From positions 5,456,001-5,520,000 of the forward strand of contig JAWZSP010000001.1 in NCBI GenBank assembly GCA_034401135.1: a stretch of 64,000 nucleotides of DNA. The letters are read 5' to 3'. The translations under genes were made by a program, and so were the position numbers. Source of the stretch: Volutella citrinella (lineage: Eukaryota; Ascomycota; Sordariomycetes; Hypocreales; Nectriaceae). This document shows positions 21,306 to 30,568 of the stretch, one piece after another; within the stretch, counting starts at the first letter, position 1; every line of letters begins with the position of its first letter. The notes beneath the pieces were generated by a model. That model ran no database searches, was not told the origin of the DNA, and was given only the letters and a program-made list of their open reading frames with translations.

Positions 21306-24200
21306 TTATGGAACAAAGATGCGGCTGAAGCTGATGACTTCCCTCCGGCAACAGACACACTTGTCGAAGTTGTTCATTGCAAGAGACACCCGGCAATCAT
21401 CGCACAAGCTCAGGCATCGACAAGGCCACACAATGATGGTACGTGGTGTACTCTGACACACGACACACTGGGGACCGTCGCTCCCAAAACCCGAACCCCC
21501 TTCCTCCCATGAGGAAGCACCTGCGGAGTTGGCGGTAGAGAGGGCCTGACGGCGCGAGAGGAGAAGTTGTTCGAGAAGCAGCTCTTCCTCGTCTGGACTG
21601 AGTTTGATGTTGCGATTGGCGGGTGCAGCAGGGCGACCGGGCTGAATGAGACCTGACGCTGGTCTTGTGAGGACACGAGTTCGGCGGATTTTCTCCATGC
21701 GTCTATACTTGGAACGTGTCATGATGCCTTCATCTTCCAGATGAGCGGACAGGTTCCTCGCCTCTTCTCGGTCCTCCGCGGTCTGGGGGTGCAAGAGGCG
21801 GGCCAGCTCCGTCATTTGCATGGGGCTATCGACAAAGGGGGTGCCCTGGCGAGACCTCTGCGGGGATCGCTGAGTCGGGGTTCGTTGGCCGTCGTCGTTG
21901 TTGTCACTATCGGATTCCCACCAGTGCTCCGCATCGGCTCCGTCATCGCCTGTTGTAGACATTGAGATAACACTCGTGGTGTCAAAATCGTCATCTGACG
22001 AGGGCTCGAAGTCACCGCTTGAGTCGTTTGAACCCCACCAACCACCCTTGAGCCAGTAGTGATACAAATCATTGTCCAGAGATGCTTCGTCTTGGCCACG
22101 GCTCACTCTTCTGAACTCTGCCTCCACATCAAGGGGATCCATTGCTTGCAAGCCGCTGCTCACGCCCGCGCTGGGCTGGGAGCTTGCCTGTCGTCTTCCT
22201 TCGCTGCGACTGCTTGATCTACTCTGGCTCTTAACACTCTTCGGGTACCGAGCGAGCCATAGCAGCCAAGCTGGTCGGTATCGGATACGCAGGACCTGCA
22301 GGCTCCAGAGTAAAGACTTGGCGCTAATTCTTGCAAGGAGCTTGTTGATACTCAGCATAAACTCCAGTGCCAAGAGCCATCGTGAGCTCCTCTCAGCAGC
22401 CCCTATACCCACTCGAGGGCTTCGCTCACCACGTCCCTTTGGGATCTTCTGCGCAGCACGTTCCCTGGCGAAGCCGTTGGGGGCTATGACTGGCCCGCTC
22501 TTGATGGGGATGAGGCCTACCGCGCCAACATGGCCATAACGTGAGTCTGGAAGGGTGCCGCCAATGAACTTCCTCTGAAGCTCCTCTGCTTCTCGGAAGC
22601 GTTCCTCTTCCAGCCAGGTACGGCGCTTCAGACTCACGCCGTGATCCTCATTGAGATAGACCGCTTCGCTCGCCATCGTGATGGCAGCGAATCCAGTCCG
22701 CAGTAGCGCGGTGTAGAAGTCCATTTCTCGGGTGATGCGGATTTCGGACATGGATACATTTGCTTGCATGTTTTCATGGGCCTGGAGGAGTCTCTGACGG
22801 AACGTCATATTGGCTTCGTCAGAGGTGGTTGGAGGGGCCATGGCAGAGAGGACCAGTGCAAGACTGTAGATGCCCACGCAGGTAGCAATTCCAATCAGAA
22901 CAAGGACATGGGGCACAAATCCGACAATGCAGACTGTTGGGAATCGCAACAGACCCTGCAACGACGGGTCATCAAGGTCGAAGATGTATGCGCTCCACAC
23001 AATGCTTCCCATAAAGCAGAGGCCCCAGAACCCAGTACTGACGAGCCTATACTTGGCCTGCAGGTCGAAAATACCCAAGACATGGCTTGTGATGTGCGTC
23101 ATTGACGAGAGGAACGCGACGAGAAGGACCTCAGGGGGAGTGTTGACACGACTCATGATCATCGATCGGGTCAATGCAATCGTACTTCCCAAGGCAGTTG
23201 GGGCGTCAGTGGTTTGCGTTTTGGTGAAGAGACCCCAGCCAAGTTGACTGCTGATGGCGGCGTCGGCCTCGGCGAACGCTAGGGATTGTTCAAACAAGGT
23301 CATGCCGGTCTCGGGGGCAACAGGCCGGCCCTGGACGGCACACGACACGGTCTCGAGGAACTGGCTTAGGCAGAAAGTCCCAAAGAGTGGCCAGAGGAGA
23401 GATAAAGAGCCAGTAAGATTGCGAGCTGAGCCCGACTCGTCCCAGGGAATCATGCGGACGGCGATGCAAGACTGTTCGTCGCTGGGAGAGAATAGAAGTG
23501 TGGAGCTCAGCGTGTTTAGGAAGACGCTCGACTGGGAGAACATTAGATCGGAGCTCTTGCTCGCATTTCCCCATCTCAGCATAGAGAAGTCAGGAGACGT
23601 CTGGCACTGAATCGACTGTAGCAGGCTTCTGGCCTGGATGAGCAGCAGCACGACGGGGACAAAGCGCAACAAGAGCCTCGTAGACCATCGTAGCCGTAGG
23701 CGTCGTCGGGTAGCGGCAAATATATGAGTTCGATTGAGGATGATGGCCATGGCCATGCAGCAGATAGCCCACTTGCTTGTAGCGTATCCGAAGATGCTGC
23801 CAAGCCCGCGGGCGCCATCCATGGAAAGACGTGCGGCAGAAGTGGTGGCACCTGCGCCGTCGTTTACCATGGCTAGGCCACCCTCGGAGGCAGCTATGGG
23901 CTCCATGATTGTCTGGATGCCGGATTCGATGTTGAGCAGCGGCGCACTTCCGTCGGCGGTTTCGGAGATGTGACGAGGGTCGAAGGCGGTGGTTGATTCG
24001 GCGACGTAGGCTCCGAGCTTCTTTACGATTCGGGGGCCGGCCCAGACGAGGTCCTCGAGACGCGGCACATATCTAGTCACGTTGACTCCCCAGGCCGATG
24101 GATTTCCTAGGAAGCCGAGACCGAGGCCAGCACTTGATGCGTTGACCCCGTGGAGGAAGCCGGTGGTGGATGGCGTGTCGGACTGCACTGGGGCAGCCAT
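21306..24200 (-). CDS. Multi-pass membrane protein with C-terminal RING finger (Asi-like)
   Basis: Single-exon gene for 964 residues, starting at the ATG at 24200 (no ATG further upstream in frame). The N-terminal ~110 residues are polar; several hydrophobic segments follow between about residues 150 and 460 (for example WAICCMAMAIIL, LLLRFVPVVLLLI, VCIVGFVPHVLVLIGIAT). A long charged, Ser-rich region comes next, and then a RING of the CxxC type ends the protein: CVVCQSTPRTIIVWPCRC to CVCCRREV. The layout of membrane segments plus extreme C-terminal RING resembles the yeast inner-nuclear-membrane ubiquitin ligases Asi1/Asi3, which degrade mislocalised membrane proteins. The RING call is firm; the Asi assignment is inference from architecture. 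It is convergent with SEN34. Confidence 0.8.
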   Translation of the reverse strand: MAAPVQSDTPSTTGFLHGVNASSAGLGLGFLGNPSAWGVNVTRYVPRLEDLVWAGPRIVKKLGAYVAESTTAFDPRHISETADGSAPLLNIESGIQTIMEPIAASEGGLAMVNDGAGATTSAARLSMDGARGLGSIFGYATSKWAICCMAMAIILNRTHIFAATRRRLRLRWSTRLLLRFVPVVLLLIQARSLLQSIQCQTSPDFSMLRWGNASKSSDLMFSQSSVFLNTLSSTLLFSPSDEQSCIAVRMIPWDESGSARNLTGSLSLLWPLFGTFCLSQFLETVSCAVQGRPVAPETGMTLFEQSLAFAEADAAISSQLGWGLFTKTQTTDAPTALGSTIALTRSMIMSRVNTPPEVLLVAFLSSMTHITSHVLGIFDLQAKYRLVSTGFWGLCFMGSIVWSAYIFDLDDPSLQGLLRFPTVCIVGFVPHVLVLIGIATCVGIYSLALVLSAMAPPTTSDEANMTFRQRLLQAHENMQANVSMSEIRITREMDFYTALLRTGFAAITMASEAVYLNEDHGVSLKRRTWLEEERFREAEELQRKFIGGTLPDSRYGHVGAVGLIPIKSGPVIAPNGFARERAAQKIPKGRGERSPRVGIGAAERSSRWLLALEFMLSINKLLARISAKSLLWSLQVLRIRYRPAWLLWLARYPKSVKSQSRSSSRSEGRRQASSQPSAGVSSGLQAMDPLDVEAEFRRVSRGQDEASLDNDLYHYWLKGGWWGSNDSSGDFEPSSDDDFDTTSVISMSTTGDDGADAEHWWESDSDNNDDGQRTPTQRSPQRSRQGTPFVDSPMQMTELARLLHPQTAEDREEARNLSAHLEDEGIMTRSKYRRMEKIRRTRVLTRPASGLIQPGRPAAPANRNIKLSPDEEELLLEQLLLSRRQALSTANSAGASSWEEGGSGFGSDGPQCVVCQSTPRTIIVWPCRCLSLCDDCRVSLAMNNFDKCVCCRREVISFSRIFVP

Positions 24201-25004
24201 AGCCCTCGCGGGGGTGGATGGGATCTTCGATCGGACTCGGTTCAGGCTGGAAGAGCCCTTGTCGATGGAAATATCAAGGTGGAGATGCTCGCGGTGATCA
24301 TGAAACGATTGAAATGAAATGGGCACAAGACATCATGAAGCGACGAGGCGGTCGTGCTCGGGATGCCGGAGTACAGTAGCAGTGAGGAGCCAATGTACCA
24401 GAAATCCGCTACGAGCGGATATACCAAGCGCGACTGAGAAGCTGCTAGGCCCCGTGTGTACTACTGTGGTACTCGGAGTACGCGTTGATAAGGCAGGTAC
24501 CTCTGTTGGCAGAGTCCCCACTCAGGACAAGCGTAACCAAGTGCGGAGGGAGGGGCGGTTGCATGTGGCTGGTGCAGCCCCCAACGATCTGACTCGGGCT
24601 TATTTACAACTTGCTCACCTATAGCTCGGCCGGAAAGTCGCACACATGAAATTGTCCGAAGCTCAACACAGAAGGCATTCGGGGGGCGGGAGGCGATTGA
24701 CCTTAATGCCTCCAGGCCAGATTTGGTCGTTACACAAAGGAATATTGGGTATCTATGGTCTCTTTTCCTTTCGCCCTGTAATCCCAACAGTAGTGCCAAG
24801 TTGGAACAGAGACCAGACCATCACTCGCCATCCGATGGTTGTCTATACTCCGAAGTTGGCCACTATCAGATCAATCACCTTGTGCATACAGGATACTACT
24901 ATCCAGCAGCGGGTGGGAAGACTGTCCTGAGCCCCCTAGTTCCACGAAGTGAGCCTCAACGCCTTTGCTGAGTGACTCCCAGCAGCATCCGCGCGTAGCC
25001 CTGG
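24201..25004. other. Intergenic: RING gene promoter and MTR3 3' flank
   Basis: No supported gene. Short open frames on both strands have no family wording. Confidence 0.5.
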
Positions 25005-25916
25005 TCAACCTGCCAATGCAGCCTCTTGAAGAGATGCCGTCGTTGACAGGTTGCTTCCTTTACAAGCGTGAACCGCCCGGGCAATCAGTGTTTGATGCAT
25101 GTCGGGACTGGAGGTGGGAAGCGAGCCCTTCATCCACAGGCCGGTGATTTCGTCTCGGTTGGGGAGGTATGCCACACAGCAAGCAGCAAGAACCTTCTTG
25201 TGCTCTGACGAAACGGGATCCAACACCATGGTCGGCTCGCTGTCTTCGCCATCTGAAACAACCGCGGCGACTCCACCAGCAACTGTGTCGACGCAGTCGA
25301 TCCCCGCATCAGCGAGGGCTGCGGCCGCCACCGTGATGCAACTGCCCAGAACGTTCATGACATCCCATTCATCGTTGCCCTGTTCCAATGCCGTCTGACG
25401 GGCTTGGTCTCCCTCGATAATGGTGACGACAACATCGACGCCGCTCTTCGGCCACCGGTCTGCGATGAGCGCGCCTCGCAGCGCCGTTTCTAGGTGTGTG
25501 CTGAGATCCCGCTCGCTGGAGTCTCGAAGATACCCCCGTCTCTGCCGTGTTGCAAAGGGGGCATATTTGACGTGAGTTGAAAGCACCATATGTGGTGAAA
25601 AAGGTGCTGACCGAGGCAAAGCTCTTGGTCCGTGGACCGTGCAAGTGAGCTTCATGCCTTTCCCACCCGACCCTTCCTGGGCCTCCACTTCAAGGTATGC
25701 AGACCCCGAAGCCGAAGGAGTAACTCCTGTTTTCAAATCTAGTGATTGGATCAGTCCCAATTCGCCCATACCCAAAATCACGAACGTGGACTTACACTGA
25801 GCCCGGACACCATTTGCTGGACGAAGGCGAGATGAGATGGGTACGTCCTGATCATCCTCAAACACAGGTGGCACCGTGGCGCCCCCAGGTCCATTCACTC
25901 GTCGCCGATCGGCCAT
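25005..25916 (-). CDS. MTR3: Exosome core subunit Mtr3 (RNase PH fold)
   Basis: Non-catalytic RNase PH-like ring subunit of the RNA exosome (Mtr3/EXOSC6), part of the six-subunit barrel that feeds RNA to Rrp44. Exons 25916-25796 and 25738-25005 give 284 residues. The intron 25739-25795 is 57 nt (a multiple of three) and has no in-frame stop, so an uninterrupted frame also exists. Splicing T|AT yields YLKTGVTPSASGSAYLE, the conserved family start of the RNase PH fold, whereas retention inserts 19 unrelated residues. Later blocks (VHGPRALPRSAPFSP, DVVVTIIEGD, NVLGSCITVAAAALADAGI) fit the fold. The ATG at 25916 was used because it opens the basic MADRRRVNGP leader. Confidence 0.9.
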   Translation of the reverse strand: MADRRRVNGPGGATVPPVFEDDQDVPISSRLRPANGVRAQCKSTFVILGMGELGLIQSLDLKTGVTPSASGSAYLEVEAQEGSGGKGMKLTCTVHGPRALPRSAPFSPHMVLSTHVKYAPFATRQRRGYLRDSSERDLSTHLETALRGALIADRWPKSGVDVVVTIIEGDQARQTALEQGNDEWDVMNVLGSCITVAAAALADAGIDCVDTVAGGVAAVVSDGEDSEPTMVLDPVSSEHKKVLAACCVAYLPNRDEITGLWMKGSLPTSSPDMHQTLIARAVHACKGSNLSTTASLQEAALAG

Positions 25917-26354
25917 AGTTGAGGGATTGGTCTGAAATCTCAAATCGGACTTTACGATGATGGCTGGTGATTCTTCGTTGCTGAATTTAAAGGGTTTTAC
26001 AAACTGTATCTGAGAGCACCATGAAATTCACACTGGTTCCACTGCACCCCAGCAGCTAAGGGTAATATGGGGCCAATACCGAATTATGCAATAACCCAAA
26101 TTGGACACTTAGTCAGCCACGCCGTTAGCTTGAAATTTTCCGTCGCGCCCAGCACATAAATATTTTCTTCTCTCCCCATCCTGACCTTCACCATTCAATC
26201 CTCGAACAAGCAACCCAAGCTTTGGAGGCAGTGCCTTGCATGGCATACGCACCGCGCTGGACTGGAATCTGATTTGTTTCCTTCAATCCTCTAGCAGGCG
26301 CCGTGGAACGATCCAGTGCCAATGGTAAGTCGAGAGACGCACAAATCCCCTCCC

Positions 26355-26435
26355 CTCCCAATGATGATCTTTCACAACCACTGTTCCCGCGACACCTGAG
26401 CGTCTGAACAAACATGCACTACCATCTGAGCTCTT
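26355..26435 (+). ncRNA. C/D-box snoRNA in intron A (18S guide, snR55/U33-like)
   Basis: Perfect C box ATGATGA at 26361-26367 and D box CTGA at 26426-26429, 69 nt from box to box. The 12 nt before the D box (26413-26424, CATGCACTACCA) can pair with the universal 18S stretch UGGUGGUGCAUG with one G-U pair. The fifth nucleotide from the D box faces the U equivalent to yeast 18S U1269, the site guided by yeast snR55 and human U33 (recalled knowledge). An internal CTGA at 26396 may be D'. No strong C' box is visible. Confidence 0.6.
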
Positions 26436-26589
26436 CCGCATATTGCTCCTTTCAAGAATTCCTCCACATTCAAAGTCGATTGGTTCTAACTGGAGCAGTG
26501 ATGTTGTCGTGTAGCTCCCTTGACCTACGAGTCTTGTCATGAATACCACCTGGTAGGTCATCTCTCTCCTTTTCCGTACCCCCAAATAT

Positions 26590-26680
26590 CCTTGTCGATG
26601 ATGAGAAAACCTTTCATTCAGTTCTGCTTCTGAACCGATGTGATGACTCCTAATTACCATACCAAGATCTCTGATACCAC
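26590..26680 (+). ncRNA. C/D-box snoRNA in intron B (25S double guide)
   Basis: All four boxes are present: C ATGATGA (26598-26604), D' CTGA (26630-26633), C' GTGATGA (26640-26646), D CTGA (26671-26674). The element before D (26661-26670, ACCAAGATCT) is antisense to the 25S stretch AGAUCUUGGU. The fifth position faces the C that, counting from yeast A1449/G1450, is C1437, the U24/snR24 site. The element before D' (26619-26629, CAGTTCTGCTT) matches ten nucleotides of the 25S stretch AGCAGAACUG; its exact site was not assigned with certainty. rRNA sequences are from memory. Confidence 0.7.
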
Positions 26681-26854
26681 ACAAATATCACAATTTTTTT
26701 TCTGAATCATTTATGTTTTGGAAGAGAAGCTAATATTCAAAAGGTGTGGCAGTATAAAACACAAACCATCATCCAGAACGAATGAGACCAAGCTTTGCCC
26801 CTTGACGTAAGTTCACCCGAGCGCCAATGCCCATTCCCTGGGCATCGACATGCA

Positions 26855-26975
26855 CCATTATGATGATACAAGTTCTATCCATTCAACGACTTCATCTTGG
26901 CCGAGTCACCCTCCCGCACCATAGTTGTTCGTACGGATTTCGATGATTGGTTGTGGAGTTGCTCTTCTGAGTGTT
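26855..26975 (+). ncRNA. Possible third C/D-box snoRNA (orphan) in intron C
   Basis: C box ATGATGA at 26860-26866, a C'-like CGATGAT at 26941-26947 and a CTGA at 26967-26970 lie inside the third host intron. I found no rRNA complement for the sequence before the CTGA, and no standard D' box. It may be an orphan guide, two overlapping genes or chance. Confidence 0.33.
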
Positions 26976-27078
26976 ATTGTAACTTCTGCGCCCTGCGTGC
27001 CCGCAATCCGTTCTGGGTTGTGGAACACGTGGGGCCGGTTGAGATGACTGAGTAAAAACGGCTTGTCTGACTCTTCAG

Positions 27079-27673
27079 CATGCTGTGTCTTCAGTATTCC
27101 GGTTAGCTAGTGGGAGTATAGTCGCTAACACTCGCAAAGAACCTGCAGGGATCGATACAAGGCACCGAAATGCGCGACGCTTCACATACTGGTAAGCCGC
27201 AACGTAGACAGACCACGGAATGTAGACTCAATCATCCCCGGCTTGTACTGGGCCTCATGGTGTTTGGGGGTCTACCTTCTAGCAGTAAACAGTAAACAGC
27301 AGGGTCTGAAGTTCCCAAGAACTCGTGATAGCTCTCCTTGAAGTCCCTACGTAGGTTTGCCTGCTTTGCCAACAGAGGTGTCACGGGATGGACCTAATTA
27401 TTATCTGAATGCTTCTAGACTCGGCTCCACCAAGGTGGATCCATCTGACAAGCACATCGTTGTTGGCTTGGTTGCGTGAAGCAAAAAGACATTGCGTTGA
27501 CAACCTGAGCTACGGGCCAGTACCCACTCATTCATTACTGTGGGAAAATGCAAGTTCATAATTGACAGCTTTTAATGATCCTAGGGCACCTTCGGTGTGT
27601 CTATCACCAGTCTCCTACATCACAACATGACATCCCGTCTCCCATAGCCCTGAATACTGCAGCCAACCGAGCC
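27079..27673. other. Intergenic 3' of the snoRNA host gene
   Basis: No gene supported; it probably holds the 3' flanks of the host RNA and of the convergent hypothetical gene. The small frames here lack protein-like composition. Confidence 0.45.
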
Positions 27674-28720
27674 TCATGGGTGTGCATCGTCAAACTGCTG
27701 TCTGAGGCCATGGTGTTGCCGCTCATACCACTCAAGGCGATACCGCAGCGACAAAGCTTTCGTCTGAATCACACGGAGGGCATCTTCTCCAACGAGAGCG
27801 TCGGGTCGCCCTGTGGTCCACCGACTCCAGTTCAGACTAAACTCGTCTGCCAGATTTTCCATCTTGCTCATAACTTTCTGGGATTGCACATGGGCTTCGC
27901 GCTCGGCCTCGTATTTGCGCTTCCAATACGCGAGCTCGCCCTGATGGTCTTGTGCTGCTACGCTTGATGCATCGTAGGGAGTTGAGCAAGCCAATACAGG
28001 GGCTGGCTGCCGGCGTTCTGCCCCAGAGGGCTTCTTGAGTATGCCGCGGATAGGTGCTTGGATTTGCCGTGGCGTTTTGGGGTGGAACTGTCCTTCTGAT
28101 TCACCATCGCAGACGGGTTGGCGATAGCCCGCTTGAGGCGTGCAGAGACTAGCAGCCGTTGTCTCACTGATGGGGGCGTGGCGTTCAATAGGATCGCCCA
28201 GGAGTCCAGGTGCTTGGGGCACTATGCTCTTGGTTGCTGGCATCTGCGTTTCGCCTTCGGATGCCAGCACCGGGCCTTTGTCTCCTACTCCGGCGTCAAA
28301 CGCTTGAACAGCCACCTGCGAGGCGGACCGTGTGCTGGATGGATGTGATCCCAACGCTTCCGACAGAGCCCCCAACTTTGGGTTGTCCGTCACGTAACAC
28401 GAGCGAAGGGTCCGTATGCCGTCATGGTTGGGACGCTTCCTCAGCTGCCGTGAACTCTGTGGTTGGCGGATTCTCTCTGTGACCCGGGCAAATACTCGTA
28501 CAGACCTGTCTACGTACTTCGTCAATGATGTTGGGGCATCGGTATCCAAAGAAAGCCACATGGTTGTCGGGCTGCTGTGACTGGTGTTGCTGGTTTCTTT
28601 GAACAAAACCCGGTCTCTGAAACTTCGGAGTTGCATTGTACTACAGACCTTCAAGTGTAGATAATCGAGGCACGAAGGATTATATTTCTGCTCATAGCGA
28701 CGCCGTGGAATAAGTATCAT
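27674..28720 (-). CDS. Hypothetical coiled-coil protein
   Basis: Uninterrupted frame of 348 residues starting at the ATG at 28720; in-frame ATGs also occur at codons 29 and 54, and the last (MWLSLDTDAP) looks like a natural start. I do not recognise a family. The middle is Pro/Ser/Ala-rich and probably disordered. A basic motif IRGILKKPSG near residue 225 is followed by a charged, probably coiled-coil helix (about residues 263-300, EYWKRKYEAERE-like pattern) and a second helical stretch to the C-terminus. The GIL-KxP motif followed by a W-K-x-x-Y-E helix recalls fungal spindle-pole-body Cut12-type proteins, but this is a weak resemblance. Codon-like composition and length support a real gene. 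Confidence 0.55.
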   Translation of the reverse strand: MILIPRRRYEQKYNPSCLDYLHLKVCSTMQLRSFRDRVLFKETSNTSHSSPTTMWLSLDTDAPTSLTKYVDRSVRVFARVTERIRQPQSSRQLRKRPNHDGIRTLRSCYVTDNPKLGALSEALGSHPSSTRSASQVAVQAFDAGVGDKGPVLASEGETQMPATKSIVPQAPGLLGDPIERHAPISETTAASLCTPQAGYRQPVCDGESEGQFHPKTPRQIQAPIRGILKKPSGAERRQPAPVLACSTPYDASSVAAQDHQGELAYWKRKYEAEREAHVQSQKVMSKMENLADEFSLNWSRWTTGRPDALVGEDALRVIQTKALSLRYRLEWYERQHHGLRQQFDDAHP

Positions 28721-28973
28721 TCATTCAATCCCGTCATGTGATCCCTTATAAGCCTAGAAACATCTGTTCAGTCGCCTATGGCCTTCTGGGGGCCTTGCAT
28801 CGTATTCCCTGGACAAAGAGTGAAACAGAACTAATAACTGAACATTGAAAGGAGGTGCAAAGAGGTAACTGCGCTAGCTCAGAGATGTCAGTGCTCTAAC
28901 AATAGGCCTCTCAAGAACCAGCAGTGCAAGGCGCACTGTGGCGACCACCATAGATTGGCGGAACTATTCAGTC

Positions 28974-30183
28974 TCAGTGATGTCTAGACGAGGCTTCCAA
29001 ACTGGGAGTGTTGGATGGCATGCTGGTGCGCAAACCAGATGTGAGACCAACCCCCATCAGCCCTGAGCGACTGTTCGCAAAATGAATCGGAGCTTGTCGG
29101 CCAAATGCAGATGCAGCTGCAGCTGCAGCCGTTCCTGCAAATGCTGGTATATTATGGTTGTCGGCCGGGAGCGAAGGCGCCGCAAAGGTCTGCCGAGAGT
29201 GGCTTCCGGGACTCAACTGATTTTCGGCTGACTTTATTAGCCTGGACGGCGGCCATCTCCTCACTTGACTCGGCAATGTTACTCACAGCTTGCAAACCCC
29301 CCAACTCGAGACCACTGGGCATTATCCGTCCTAGAACGGGGAACGCCAGTATTCATCCCCGAAAGGCCAAGTCGATGGGCCTGGCTGAAGTTTTGGATGG
29401 CCTGAGGGTCTCCAATCCCCTGCTGGGCCGTCTGTGGCGCTGACTGTAGAGAAATGTCGACGGCATCTGAAGCAGCCCGTTGAATGTGTCCCATCTCGGC
29501 CTTCCTTTTGACCTTGTCGTAGAGCTCTTGTGTCTGTAGTAACTTGCGACACTTGCTTTGGTATTGTTGTAAAATCTCCTCATTCTTTCGTCGCAGTCCG
29601 TCATGTTCGGATCCTAAGCCTGTTGGAATGTTAGCAAGTCCTTGAGGATGGCACGACGGCGCTGGCTACATGCGACATACTCATCAGTCGTTGCTGAAGT
29701 CCTTCCATTTCAGTGTTTGCGTCGTTGACAGTCCTTTCAAGCCGCAGGCTGAGACCTGAGTATTTTTCCGCCAGGGTCTTGTAGAGGTACTGCTGGTAGT
29801 GCGTGTTCTGAGTCGTTTGGTAGGCCCAGAAGCTCAGGGCTCGACCGGCACATTCCATGATGACGTTGGGACTGAGTCCGCTGAGGACACTGGTTTTGTA
29901 GTCCTCGCTGGGGTTGAGGTTGGCAATGACGGCATCATTTGGGCCATTGAGATGGGAGTTGCACGCCGGACAAACATTTGCTTTGGAGGATTCCTGACCG
30001 GATACACTGATTCTCTGTGCGCATTCGGGGCAGAAGATATGACTGCCCGGTGCGTACAAGTTAGCGTCGAATCTTCTGGGGCATCGGCAGCATAGGATGT
30101 CCTCACCTGCAAGTCGTCACAAGAGCTCGATCACTCAGCTCCTTGCGACATTTCAGATTGTTGCAAGTGAGAGCCTGTTCCAT
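28974..30183 (-). CDS. HEI10: HEI10/CCNB1IP1-like meiotic RING protein
   Basis: Predicted RING-type SUMO/ubiquitin ligase of the Zip3/HEI10 family that marks meiotic crossover sites. Exons 30183-30107, 30042-29681, 29619-29287 and 29227-28974 give 341 residues. The first intron falls inside the RING: CNNLKC and VTTC lie before it, then SHIFCPEC, then CPAC after it, so the finger is visible only after splicing. A long coiled coil follows (about residues 95-190), with the ELYDKVKRKAEMGHIQRAA block typical of HEI10. The tail is Ala/Ser/Gly-rich and disordered, with a run of alanines encoded by GCAGCT repeats. The last intron acceptor (GTCAG at 29228) was chosen because it restores the phase. Zip3 itself is an alternative, but the N-terminal RING followed by a coil fits HEI10 better. 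Confidence 0.82.
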
Positions 30184-30568
30184 GTCGTTTTGACGACGGT
30201 CTGGACGGTGGACCACTGCAGCGATGTGAGAGAATGAAGATCTCAGAGGCAGGGTCAGGTGGCGATTGGGTTTCACAGGTTGGAATAATCAAGAAGTGGC
30301 GTCACTGGCTATTCTCAGGCTGGTCTGCATCTAGAGAAGGGTCGGGTGGTTAAAAGGCTGATAGGGCAGTGCCTTCCTGCCTTGTCTGCGGATATTCAGG
30401 GCAACAACGACGTCACCGCCAATCTTGCGCTCTACGCTCGTAACGGCACTCTACACTTGTAACGGCATCCCCTACCACAAAAGTATCGGCACTTAGCATG
30501 AGACAATGCACAAGATCCCATGTGTCATATACAATCGTGTTCGCCTATGTACGGGGAAAGTGGCGTTC
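30184..30568. other. HEI10 promoter with a 19-bp tandem duplication
   Basis: A 385-bp spacer upstream of HEI10 and downstream of the Zn2Cys6 gene. It contains a tandem duplication at 30430-30467. No gene is supported. Confidence 0.5.
30430..30467. repeat. Tandem 19-bp duplication
   Basis: Two adjacent copies (30430-30448, 30449-30467) share CTCTAC and TGTAACGGCA-type ends and differ at three positions. They lie about 250-285 bp upstream of the HEI10 start, so a duplicated regulator site is possible. Confidence 0.6.

Larger units (their letters stand above)
26165..27078 (+). ncRNA. Putative non-coding host gene with intronic C/D-box snoRNAs
   Basis: No protein-like frame fits this stretch, yet it carries clean splice signals on the plus strand. 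Intron A is 26325-26498 (GTAAGT, TTCTAAC branch, GAGCAG). Intron B is 26553-26743 (GTAGGT, GCTAAT branch, CAAAAG). Intron C begins at 26807 (GTAAGT); its acceptor at 27078 is tentative. The exons between are short (about 54 and 63 nt) and non-coding in appearance. Each intron contains C/D-box signals, two of them with antisense elements to rRNA. The introns are 170-270 nt, against 45-90 nt in the protein genes here. Neurospora and other filamentous fungi are known to keep C/D snoRNAs in introns of non-coding host genes. Transcript ends are guesses. Confidence 0.55.

Noticed and set aside
26283..26684. Minus-strand open frame of 133 codons
   Set aside because: Overlaps the snoRNA host introns; the antisense of box and guide sequences explains its openness and there is no protein-like pattern.
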